Of a stretch of DNA of 12,812 nucleotides, positions 6,824-12,812 are shown in pieces. The stretch is from Balneolaceae bacterium. GTDB taxonomy: Bacteria; Bacteroidota; Rhodothermia; Balneolales; Balneolaceae. Under the pieces are notes generated by a model. The model did not search any database. It worked only from the letters and a program-made list of their open reading frames with translations, and was not told where the DNA came from. Location: contig SKGY01000140.1 of assembly GCA_007117235.1 (NCBI GenBank), positions 1 to 12,812 of the forward strand. The letters are read 5' to 3'. The first letter of the stretch is position 1; each line of letters starts with the position of its first letter. Made by a program: the position numbers and the translations under genes.

Positions 6824-7114
6824 ATGGAAGACCTAATATTCAACCTTTTTATTTTTGTTCTCGCCTCTTTTGTTGGCTTTGAACTGATCTCTAAAGTGCC
6901 ACCTACCCTACACACGCCACTCATGTCGGGTGCAAATGCTATTTCGGGCATTACACTTATCGGTGCATTAATAATTGCGGGTGGACCTGATAGTCTTTAT
7001 GCCCAGTGGATTGGTTTTGCAGCCATTGTTTTTGCAACCATCAATGTTGTGGGTGGATTTATGGTGACCGACAGAATGCTGGAGATGTTTAAGAAAAAGG
7101 AGGATGACAAATGA
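6824..7114 (+). CDS. pntAB: NAD(P)+ transhydrogenase subunit alpha part 2 (membrane domain)
   Basis: The 96-residue product is the small membrane component that joins pntB to form the proton channel (dII). It has three hydrophobic segments, at about residues 4-22, 35-54 and 60-81. The conserved family motif PPTLHTPLMSGANAISG lies before the second segment, and NVVGGFMVTDRMLEMF at the end of the third. The tail is charged (KKKEDDK). Length and motifs match the R. rubrum-type PntAB. Its TGA overlaps the pntB ATG by four bases (ATGA at 7111-7114), which implies translational coupling and equal production of the two membrane subunits. Confidence 0.96.
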   Translation: MEDLIFNLFIFVLASFVGFELISKVPPTLHTPLMSGANAISGITLIGALIIAGGPDSLYAQWIGFAAIVFATINVVGGFMVTDRMLEMFKKKEDDK

Positions 7115-8526
7115 GTCAATTCTTACCTGAGGCGATACAGGCATTCTTACCCAATACCATTCAACTGGTCTATCTGGTTGCAACCGGTTTTTTTATTGTA
7201 GGTATCAGGCGACTCGGTTCTCCCGCTACGGCTCGATCCGGTAATCAGCTCGCCTCTTTCGGTATGCTGATGGGGGTTGCTGTAACGCTCTTTGATCGTG
7301 AGATCATCAGCTTTGAATTTATTATTGCCGGCGTAGTTATTGGAGCCCTTATTGGAGCTATTGCTGCTAAAAAGGTAAAAATGACAGCTATGCCTGAGAT
7401 GGTCGCCGTGTTTAACGGTTTTGGCGGTGGTGCTTCAGCTCTTGTTGCCTGGGGTGAATTTACCAGACTTGATCCGACACTTTTTGAAACACAGGCTCTA
7501 GTAACAACCGGACTCAGTATCCTGATTGGATCCATCACTTTCACCGGAAGCTTTATCGCGTTTGGTAAGCTGAAAGGATTTATTCCCGGTGGACGAATTG
7601 CCCTGCCCGGTCAAAATTATATTAATCTATTACTTACCGCTGTAGCATTAGGACTGGTCGGTTGGTTTACGGTAGATCCTGAGTATCAGCTAGTATTCTG
7701 GTCGCTCTTTGGACTTGCGTTACTCATTGGGGTTTTAACCGTACTTCCAATTGGCGGTGCCGATATGCCTGTTGTCATCTCTCTGCTCAACTCCTATTCA
7801 GGGCTTGCAGCCTCCATGGCCGGATTTGTTCTCGGCAACAATCTTCTCATCATCAGTGGTGCACTGGTTGGTGCTGCGGGATTAATCCTCACAAATATAA
7901 TGTGTCAGGCCATGAACCGAACCCTGCTCAACGTACTCTTTGGTTCGTTTGGCGGTGGCGATGACGGCGGGAGTGAAGAGTTAGGTGATAAATCTATACA
8001 GCAGACCTTTGCTGATGATGTTGCCATTCAATGCTCCTATGCTAAAAAAGTTGTAATCGTACCCGGATATGGACTCGCTGTGGCACAGGCTCAGCACACT
8101 CTCAAAGAAGTTGCTAATCTGTTGGAAGAGAAAGGTGTTGATGTGAAATATGGTATTCACCCCGTTGCCGGACGAATGCCGGGGCACATGAATGTTCTGT
8201 TGGCAGAAGCAGACGTTCCTTATGACCAGCTTTATGATATGGATCAAATCAACCCGGAGTTTAAATCGACTGATGTTGTGTTGATTATTGGGGCAAATGA
8301 TGTTGTGAATCCGGCCGCAAAAACATCCCCCGGAAGTCCGATATATGGCATGCCGATTCTGAATGTTGATGAAGCCAAACGTACGATTGTTTTTAAGAGA
8401 AGTATGAGTCCGGGATATGCAGGAATTGAGAACGGGCTTTTCTACAACGAGAAAAATCAGATGTTTTTTGGCGATGCCAAGAAGTCGCTACAGAGTTTGG
8501 CAGGTGCGATTAAAGAGCTGGATTAG
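7111..8526 (+). CDS. pntB: NAD(P)+ transhydrogenase subunit beta
   Basis: The 471-residue beta subunit combines the rest of the membrane domain dII (about residues 15-285, eight or so hydrophobic helices) with the cytoplasmic NADP(H)-binding domain dIII (about 300-471). Conserved marks are MPEMVAVFNGFGGGAS (94-109) after the second helix pair, a glycine/acid-rich linker GGGDDGGSEELGD, then VIVPGYGLAVAQAQH, PVAGRMPGHMNVLLAEA, GANDVVNPAA (394-403) and KRSMSPGYAG (429-438). These contact NADP(H). The size equals the usual 460-475 residues and nothing is missing. It is the last gene of the operon; hairpins suited to termination lie 110-180 bp downstream. A role in keeping the NADPH pool charged is established for the family. 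Confidence 0.98.
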   Translation: MSQFLPEAIQAFLPNTIQLVYLVATGFFIVGIRRLGSPATARSGNQLASFGMLMGVAVTLFDREIISFEFIIAGVVIGALIGAIAAKKVKMTAMPEMVAVFNGFGGGASALVAWGEFTRLDPTLFETQALVTTGLSILIGSITFTGSFIAFGKLKGFIPGGRIALPGQNYINLLLTAVALGLVGWFTVDPEYQLVFWSLFGLALLIGVLTVLPIGGADMPVVISLLNSYSGLAASMAGFVLGNNLLIISGALVGAAGLILTNIMCQAMNRTLLNVLFGSFGGGDDGGSEELGDKSIQQTFADDVAIQCSYAKKVVIVPGYGLAVAQAQHTLKEVANLLEEKGVDVKYGIHPVAGRMPGHMNVLLAEADVPYDQLYDMDQINPEFKSTDVVLIIGANDVVNPAAKTSPGSPIYGMPILNVDEAKRTIVFKRSMSPGYAGIENGLFYNEKNQMFFGDAKKSLQSLAGAIKELD

Positions 8527-8635
8527 TTGTCATTCTGTTTTCCAGCAAAAGGATCAGGATAGCTGCAAGTTTATAATAGCAGTGAGAGTCATCTTGTCCG
8601 CCGGTTAGTTAATCTGGATATCGTGCCTGTTTGCC

Positions 8636-8662
8636 GGTGGGCGATTAGAAAACTAGCCCGCC
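8636..8662 (+). terminator. Hairpin downstream of pntB
   Basis: GGTGGGC (8636-8642) pairs with GCCCGCC (8656-8662), including one G-U pair. An inner TAG/CTA pairing closes an AAAA loop, with a three-base bulge GAT on one side. This GC-rich stem lies 110 bp after the pntB stop in a 199-bp gene-free stretch and may end the pnt transcript. The following bases are T/C-rich (TCTGCTCT) but not a clean T run. Confidence 0.4.
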
Positions 8663-8684
8663 TCTGCTCTAATCAAAGAAGGAG

Positions 8685-8705
8685 ACCCTGAGATAAACTC
8701 AGGGT
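8685..8705. terminator. Perfect 8-bp hairpin between convergent pntB and sugar dehydrogenase genes
   Basis: ACCCTGAG, loop ATAAA, CTCAGGGT form a perfect stem-loop 20 bp beyond the stop of the leftward sugar dehydrogenase gene. On the minus strand it is followed by CTCCTTCTTTG, a fair terminator tail, so it most likely ends that transcript and may serve both directions. From memory, similar CAGG-cored palindromes are common between genes in this kind of genome, so it might be a dispersed repeat. Confidence 0.55.
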
Positions 8706-8725
8706 GACCTTAAATGAAAACATCA

Positions 8726-9940
8726 CTACTCAACAGGGACAATTCGGTTTAGTGTGCCATTTGATTCGTTGGTGAAGTAGATATATCCATCCGGTGCTTC
8801 GTGGACGTCCCGAATTCTGCCAATACCATCCAGAATTCTCTCTTCATGAACAAACTCTTCTCCATCAAGCACTATTCTTGATATTAGCTGAAACGATAAT
8901 GCTCCATTGAGTGCATCACCTTTCCATGCAGGATATTTGTCACTTGAAACAAATGTCATGCCGGAGGGGGCTATCGATGGCGTCCAGTGCATTACAGGCT
9001 GTTCCATGCCTTCCATTTCAGTGTGCTCTGTTATCGTAGTTCCATTGTAGTTAATACCGTATGTAATTTCCGGCCAGCCGTAGTTAGCACCCGGCTTGTT
9101 GTGAACATTTAGTTCATCACCACCTCTTGGTCCGTGCAAGTTGGTCCAGATTACTCCCGTTTCAGGATGCGTTGCCATTCCCTGGATATTTCGTAAACCA
9201 TATGCATAGATTTCGTCCAGACCGTCACGTCCAACGAATGGGTTATCATTAGGAACTCTGCCGTCATCGTATAGCCTGAATAGATTTCCCATCGAGTTAT
9301 TAATATCCTGAGCTGTACTCATATCACCTCTGTCACCAATTGAGAAGTAGAGGTAACCATCGTGATCAAACGCGATGCGGCTGCCAAAATGGTGGCGGGC
9401 ATTTGTAAATGGTGTACCAACATAGATCTCTTCATGGTCAACAACAGAATGGGAATCTTCATTAAACCTGACTCTTGTAATTGCAGTCATAGTACCGCCG
9501 TCACCGGGTTTTGAATAACTCATATATATCCATCCGTTGTTTTCATAATCGGGATGAAGTTCAATGTCCAGAAGTCCTCCCTGGCCTCTTGCTACTACTT
9601 CGGGAACGCCGCCAACCGGATCAGCCACTAATTGTCCGTCGCGGATTAATCGCAGATCACCATCTCGTTCAGTTATCAGTACATCGCCACTCGGCAGAAA
9701 AGCCATTCCCCATGGCACACCCAAGCCTTCTGCTACTGTTTGTACATAAAAATTGAGTTCTTCAGATTCTACTATATCCCCCGGTTGATCCGGCAGTGGA
9801 AAATAGTGATCAGAATCGGCTGTAAATGCTGAATTTTGATTTCCATTAAACTCTGTTTCAGTCGTTTCTGTGCATGCAGAAAGTGGAATTACAAATAATA
9901 AAAATGATAATGGTACTTTGTAGAAAAGTTTCTCTAACAT
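8726..9940 (-). CDS. PQQ-type sugar dehydrogenase lipoprotein (glucose/sorbosone dehydrogenase family)
   Basis: The 404-residue product starts with a hydrophobic signal and lipobox PLSAC (Cys23), so it is probably anchored in a periplasm-facing or outer membrane. After a low-complexity T/E/N-rich spacer, a six-bladed beta-propeller of the GSDH/YliI family begins near residue 65 (GLGVPWGMAFLPSGDVLITE). Further marks are GQGGLLDIELHPDY (119-132), ARHHFGSRIAFD (181-192) with the likely active-site His, GDRGD (202-206), YAYGLRNIQG (245-254) and HGPRGGDELN (269-278), then the closing blade to NRIVPVE. Soluble family members oxidise aldoses using PQQ and pass electrons to an acceptor; the true substrate is not predictable. 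It lies 48 bp after the LEA2 lipoprotein gene, same strand, probably co-transcribed. Confidence 0.93.
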   Translation of the reverse strand: MLEKLFYKVPLSFLLFVIPLSACTETTETEFNGNQNSAFTADSDHYFPLPDQPGDIVESEELNFYVQTVAEGLGVPWGMAFLPSGDVLITERDGDLRLIRDGQLVADPVGGVPEVVARGQGGLLDIELHPDYENNGWIYMSYSKPGDGGTMTAITRVRFNEDSHSVVDHEEIYVGTPFTNARHHFGSRIAFDHDGYLYFSIGDRGDMSTAQDINNSMGNLFRLYDDGRVPNDNPFVGRDGLDEIYAYGLRNIQGMATHPETGVIWTNLHGPRGGDELNVHNKPGANYGWPEITYGINYNGTTITEHTEMEGMEQPVMHWTPSIAPSGMTFVSSDKYPAWKGDALNGALSFQLISRIVLDGEEFVHEERILDGIGRIRDVHEAPDGYIYFTNESNGTLNRIVPVE

Positions 9941-9988
9941 AGCAGTATAGTTTGTAGTTAATGTTATTCAATTCAACCAAAAAGCATT

Positions 9989-10834
9989 TTAAAGATCGTA
10001 AACACCTTCGAGTTCAAATGGTAGCAGTTGGCCGTCTACAAATCCTTCAAGTTCAGCAGAAACTTCAGCTGATCCGGTAAGTTTATAGTTAAACGTTGAA
10101 TTTCCTGACATAATTTCAACCATTGCAGATCCCATCTGTGTTGCGCTAAGTCTCACGGGGATAGTAATCACTCGCTGCTCTGATCCATCCACATAAATTC
10201 GTTCATCCAGTTGAGTATCTAACCACTGGCGACCATTCACATTCAGCATATATTTTGCATTGGCTATTGATATGCCAAACGCGTTTGGATTTGAAACTCT
10301 GAAACTCACCTCAACATTTGCACCACTAAGCGAAATCTCCTTCACATTGAACTCTCCAAACTGAATTCTTGGAATTTTTGGAATAGGCAGGGAACCGTTT
10401 GCCGTTACAGGCACCTTTCTGCTACCCATCACTGGCATATCAAATTCAACTTCAGATGATAACATATACGAAAGGCTGTCTTGCCTCATTACTGAGCGAA
10501 ACGTCTCATATACTTCCGTGAATGATAGTGATACCGGTATTTGAATTTGGTTCGAAGATTCACGTTCAATCTTAAAGGATTGATCCTCAACCCCCGTCAA
10601 GAATGATCGCTCGTTGATAAAAAATTCGTAATTATAGCTTTCTGCGCTTACTCCAAATCTGTTGGGGTTATTAATATCAAAATCAAAGAGAAGAGTAACT
10701 CCCTCAAACGTGATGTTTTGAATAGACATATTGGTAAACGTTACATCAGGTTCTTTTACATCTGCAAAATCTCTCAATGAGCCACATGAGGCAAGAAAAA
10801 TGGACGCGAAAAGCAGTACTAATAATTTTTTCAT
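9989..10834 (-). CDS. LEA type 2 (WHy-domain) lipoprotein with two tandem domains
   Basis: The 281-residue product has a short signal with lipobox FLASC (Cys17). It holds two copies of an immunoglobulin-like WHy/LEA14 domain. The first is at about 30-150 (LFDFDINNPNRFGVSAESYN), the second at about 160-280 (VSFRVSNPNAFGISIANAKY). Both carry the signature NPN-x-FG-[VI]-S. WHy domains occur in desiccation- and stress-related proteins of plants and bacteria; in bacterial lipoproteins the function is mostly unknown. Each domain ends with a strand that leads into P-[IV]-x-[LF]-[ST] and a polar helix. The ATG at 10832-10834 gives the natural signal sequence. It is divergent from the PNPOx-like gene across 117 bp and is upstream of the sugar dehydrogenase on the same strand. 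Confidence 0.9.
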   Translation of the reverse strand: MKKLLVLLFASIFLASCGSLRDFADVKEPDVTFTNMSIQNITFEGVTLLFDFDINNPNRFGVSAESYNYEFFINERSFLTGVEDQSFKIERESSNQIQIPVSLSFTEVYETFRSVMRQDSLSYMLSSEVEFDMPVMGSRKVPVTANGSLPIPKIPRIQFGEFNVKEISLSGANVEVSFRVSNPNAFGISIANAKYMLNVNGRQWLDTQLDERIYVDGSEQRVITIPVRLSATQMGSAMVEIMSGNSTFNYKLTGSAEVSAELEGFVDGQLLPFELEGVYDL

Positions 10835-10951
10835 AAATCGTTATTTCGTTTTAAAAAAGATAGTCAATCAAACACCATCATCAAGAAAAATTTCATACTT
10901 GTGCAACGACGCAATTCTGAACGATCATACATCAAAGTGAATTAATTTTGC

Positions 10952-11536
10952 ATGGTTATACAAGCTAATAACGCCCCTGAAAAAAATCTATTGGATATTC
11001 ATTCTGTTCTTGCCAGAGCCTGCAATGATAAAAACCATAACATGAGGTTTTTTACGCTTAGCACTTCTGACTTGGCTACCGGTGAATCTTCAAGCAGAAT
11101 AGTCGTTTTTCGAAAGTTGGTAGATGAATGGACTATACGCTTTTACACGGATTGTCGAAGCTCAAAAATTTCTGAGATCAAAAATAACCCATTATGTTCT
11201 ATTTTATTTTGGGATTCAAGAAAAAGTCTACAGATAAGAATTAAGGCAGAAGCTTTGATACATCATCTAAACGATATTACAGAAAAGGAGTGGGAAAATA
11301 TTCAGGGTGATGCTGTAAAATCTTACAGTTCCGCTGTAAAGCCCGGAAAAGTTATTGAATCATCTAAGGAAGCTCATGACAGATATGAAAAACCAGATCA
11401 TACATTTTTTTCCGTTGTAGATTGTGTTCCTTATAGAATAAAGGTACTTCAGTTAAACCGAAATGAGCACCTATCACTATTGTATAGAAGGGAAAGCCTA
11501 TTTAAACCCTGGATTGGAAATTGGATAGCCCCTTAA
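10952..11536 (+). CDS. Pyridoxamine 5'-phosphate oxidase-like FMN-binding protein
   Basis: The 194-residue product has the split-barrel flavin fold. Recognisable pieces are SSRIVVFRKLVDEWTIRFYT, then TDCRSSKISEIKNNPLCSIL and FWDSRKSLQIRIKAEA, which correspond to the FMN-phosphate-binding strands of PNPOx enzymes. Beyond residue 140 it has DRYEKPDHTFFSVVDCVPYR and a C-terminal LSLLYRRE...WIGNWIAP. True PdxH usually has about 210-220 residues and ends with an R-L-x-P motif, which is not obvious here. It is closer to the broad PNPOx-like family (the Alr4036-like type), whose substrates are unknown. The ATG at 10952 is preceded by no Shine-Dalgarno sequence. Its TAA ends at 11536, one base from the stop of the convergent UDG-like gene. 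A pyridoxal-salvage role is possible but not shown. Confidence 0.82.
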   Translation: MVIQANNAPEKNLLDIHSVLARACNDKNHNMRFFTLSTSDLATGESSSRIVVFRKLVDEWTIRFYTDCRSSKISEIKNNPLCSILFWDSRKSLQIRIKAEALIHHLNDITEKEWENIQGDAVKSYSSAVKPGKVIESSKEAHDRYEKPDHTFFSVVDCVPYRIKVLQLNRNEHLSLLYRRESLFKPWIGNWIAP

Positions 11537-11537
11537 G

Positions 11538-12209
11538 TTATTTGATGAGCTCCTTCATCTGTTTTCTGAATTTCGGTGCACCACCATTAGCAGGATGCCT
11601 GACACCAATATGATCTATCCCAAGTTCGCTGAGGCTCTGTTCACATTTCCTCCCAACGGCCACTATCTGTACATCATCAAAAAGAGATATAAACGTTTTC
11701 AGATGTTTAAAGCCTGCTTCCATCTCCCCGGTAAGCGGTGTTCGGTTGGTAAGTAACCCTTCTCCTTTTTTGTAGGGATGCCAGGGAACAGCATTCCATA
11801 GCACCACATCATAGGGATCAATCCCAAGATCGATCATTGCTCCCCACATAATGGTGGCCGTCGGTTCACTCATACCCTGCTCGGTGAGATCCGGCCGACT
11901 GGTTCGAAGCGGGGTTTCTCCACGGAATACATGTTCTGGTTTAACACCGTACTTATCTTCCTGATGCCCCAATAAAATCCGTTCTGACGTCATGGCAATT
12001 CCCGTAAAATGTCCTCCCTGATAACCAAGTGCTTCTGCTATGAATAGATATTTTGCCCGATCACGCCGTTCGGTCAGGTAGCACTCAAGCTGTTTTCTTC
12101 TGATTTCCGGCGCATTGGGGACGAGATCATTCTTCTTATCCTGATGGAACCACGGATTAAAGAGGCCACGGGGTGTGCGTTTGAGCGATTGAATGAATTG
12201 GGTGATCAT
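11538..12209 (-). CDS. Uracil-DNA glycosylase-like protein
   Basis: The 223-residue product resembles the uracil-DNA glycosylase superfamily. Visible motifs are IAEALGYQGGHFTGIAMTSE (57-76), corresponding to the GEAPG water-activating/uracil-binding loop with Leu instead of Pro, then LWNAVPWHP (137-145) and the C-terminal VRHPANGGAPKFRKQM (203-218), the H-P motif that clamps DNA. Such proteins remove uracil from DNA in base excision repair, but members of this subgroup have not been generally characterised and it lacks the Cys cluster of families 4 and 5. Its ATG shares one base with the doc stop (TAATG at 12207-12211), so translation is probably coupled to the toxin gene. The gene ends one base from the convergent PNPOx-like gene. 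Confidence 0.85.
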   Translation of the reverse strand: MITQFIQSLKRTPRGLFNPWFHQDKKNDLVPNAPEIRRKQLECYLTERRDRAKYLFIAEALGYQGGHFTGIAMTSERILLGHQEDKYGVKPEHVFRGETPLRTSRPDLTEQGMSEPTATIMWGAMIDLGIDPYDVVLWNAVPWHPYKKGEGLLTNRTPLTGEMEAGFKHLKTFISLFDDVQIVAVGRKCEQSLSELGIDHIGVRHPANGGAPKFRKQMKELIK

Positions 12210-12595
12210 TATCTTTTTTCAGAATGTGATTTCAGAAATTCAGTCAACTCTTCCTTTGTAAGATTTCCACTTGCGAGCTCCACAATATTAGCATACAACA
12301 CTTTCTTATTTGCCTTTAACTTCCACCCATTTACATATAGAAAAGTATACATTGCGATAAGGGCAGTTCGCTTGTTCCCATCAATAAATGGATGGTTTTT
12401 ACAGATATGAAATCCATACGCTGCTGCCATTTCAAATATATTTTTGTGCACGTACTCTCCCCCAAAACTAGCTTCCGGTTGAGCTAATGCCGATTCAAGG
12501 AGCCCTCTATCCCTTATCCCCGAATTACCTCCATATTGATTAATCTGATCCTCATGAAATGATAAAATCATTTCAATTTTTAGAAATTTGATCAT
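12209..12595 (-). CDS. doc: Doc-type toxin, Fic fold (type II toxin-antitoxin)
   Basis: The 128-residue product matches the Doc family closely. It opens MIKFLKIEMILSFHEDQINQ followed by YGGNSGIRDRGLLESALAQP, and has the Fic core HPFIDGNKRTA (68-78) with catalytic His68 and the phosphate-binding GNKR. Doc of phage P1 phosphorylates elongation factor EF-Tu and stops translation; other Fic proteins transfer AMP. Which applies here is unknown, but length and motif (no long alpha-inhibitor segment) favour a Doc toxin neutralised by a separate antitoxin. Its ATG overlaps the antitoxin TGA by four bases (12592-12595), and its own stop overlaps the UDG-like start. TA genes are often mobile, which fits an accessory origin; no transposase is near. 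Confidence 0.94.
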   Translation of the reverse strand: MIKFLKIEMILSFHEDQINQYGGNSGIRDRGLLESALAQPEASFGGEYVHKNIFEMAAAYGFHICKNHPFIDGNKRTALIAMYTFLYVNGWKLKANKKVLYANIVELASGNLTKEELTEFLKSHSEKR

Positions 12596-12812
12596 TTAGC
12601 CAATTCTTTCAGCACCTCTTTGTATTCCAGATTTGCACTTCTATATGCTTCAGCCCATTCTGAAAACTCAGGATCTTCTGATCGCAACTCCAATAGCGTT
12701 CCTTTTTTTTCAATTGTTAATTCATCCCCCTCTTTGAGGTGCAACTCTTCCATCACTTCTTTTGGCAGAATGATACCTGAACTATTACCGATTTTTCTGA
12801 TTTTTGCTTTCA
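12592..12812 (-). CDS. AbrB/MazE-type antitoxin, 5' end cut by one base
   Basis: Reading leftwards from the window edge gives KAKIRKIGNSSGIILPKEVM, then EELHLKEGDELTIEKKGTLL and a C-terminal charged helix ending EVLKELAK and TGA (12592-12594). The first visible bases are TG, so the ATG's A is just outside; the full protein would have 73 residues. The IRKIGNSSGIILPK pattern is the swapped-hairpin AbrB/SpoVT/MazE DNA-binding fold. The acidic tail (SEDPEFSEWAEAYRSANLEY) is suited to wrap the toxin. It precedes doc with a four-base ATGA overlap, the classical arrangement for tight coupling. It probably represses its own promoter, which lies outside the window. Confidence 0.9.
   Translation of the reverse strand, partial: KAKIRKIGNSSGIILPKEVMEELHLKEGDELTIEKKGTLLELRSEDPEFSEWAEAYRSANLEYKEVLKELAK

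Noticed and set aside
7245..7544. 99-codon antisense frame inside pntB, and similar antisense frames in trxB, pntAA and the sugar dehydrogenase gene
   Set aside because: They are shadows of well-supported genes and have no family motifs or start signals.
8417..8608. 63-codon plus-strand frame overlapping the pntB end
   Set aside because: It lies inside pntB in another frame and has no recognisable features.
10943..10950. TAATTTTG, a perfect match to the Bacteroidota -7 element TANNTTTG, just before the PNPOx-like ATG
   Set aside because: It lies two bases before the ATG, so transcription would start inside the coding region, and there is no TTTG at the expected upstream distance.

Overview
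The window looks like chromosomal DNA of a Gram-negative bacterium of the Bacteroidota/Balneolota/Rhodothermota type. The basis is five lipoprotein-like secreted proteins with short lipoboxes, AT-rich leaders that mostly lack Shine-Dalgarno sequences, a three-subunit proton-pumping transhydrogenase, and LEA-type-2 and sugar-dehydrogenase lipoproteins. The taxonomic guess is an inference, because no rRNA or other marker gene is present.

Layout. At 1-319 (-) is the N-terminus of a YifB/ComM-type AAA+ protein, divergent from a DUF4342-type small protein (406-768). At 835-5452 is the unusual part: lipoprotein copy 1, a 51-codon relic of a thioredoxin reductase 3' end, an AT-rich leader with two dyads, a subtilisin-like protease lipoprotein broken by a run of ten C just after its lipobox, lipoprotein copy 2, and then the intact trxB in convergent orientation. 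Both lipoproteins resemble the protease's own I9-type propeptide in their middle, so protease and lipoproteins look like one functional cassette. The trxB relic shows how the cassette was duplicated or imported. At 5640-8526 is the pntAA-pntAB-pntB operon, followed by two hairpins. At 8726-10834 (-) are a LEA2/WHy lipoprotein and a PQQ-type sugar dehydrogenase lipoprotein, probably co-transcribed. At 10952-11536 (+) is an FMN-binding PNPOx-like protein. It ends one base from a leftward operon running from the right edge: AbrB/MazE-type antitoxin, Doc toxin (Fic fold) and a uracil-DNA-glycosylase-like protein, all with overlapping start and stop codons.

How the parts work together. TrxB and transhydrogenase are housekeeping redox enzymes. 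The protease would be exported and lipid-anchored when its reading frame is intact. The flanking lipoproteins could act on it in trans as inhibitors or folding helpers. The C10 tract suggests ON/OFF switching, although a sequencing error in the homopolymer cannot be excluded from this sequence alone. The toxin-antitoxin-UDG operon is a separate accessory unit. No RNA genes, CRISPR arrays, insertion sequences or replication origin were seen.
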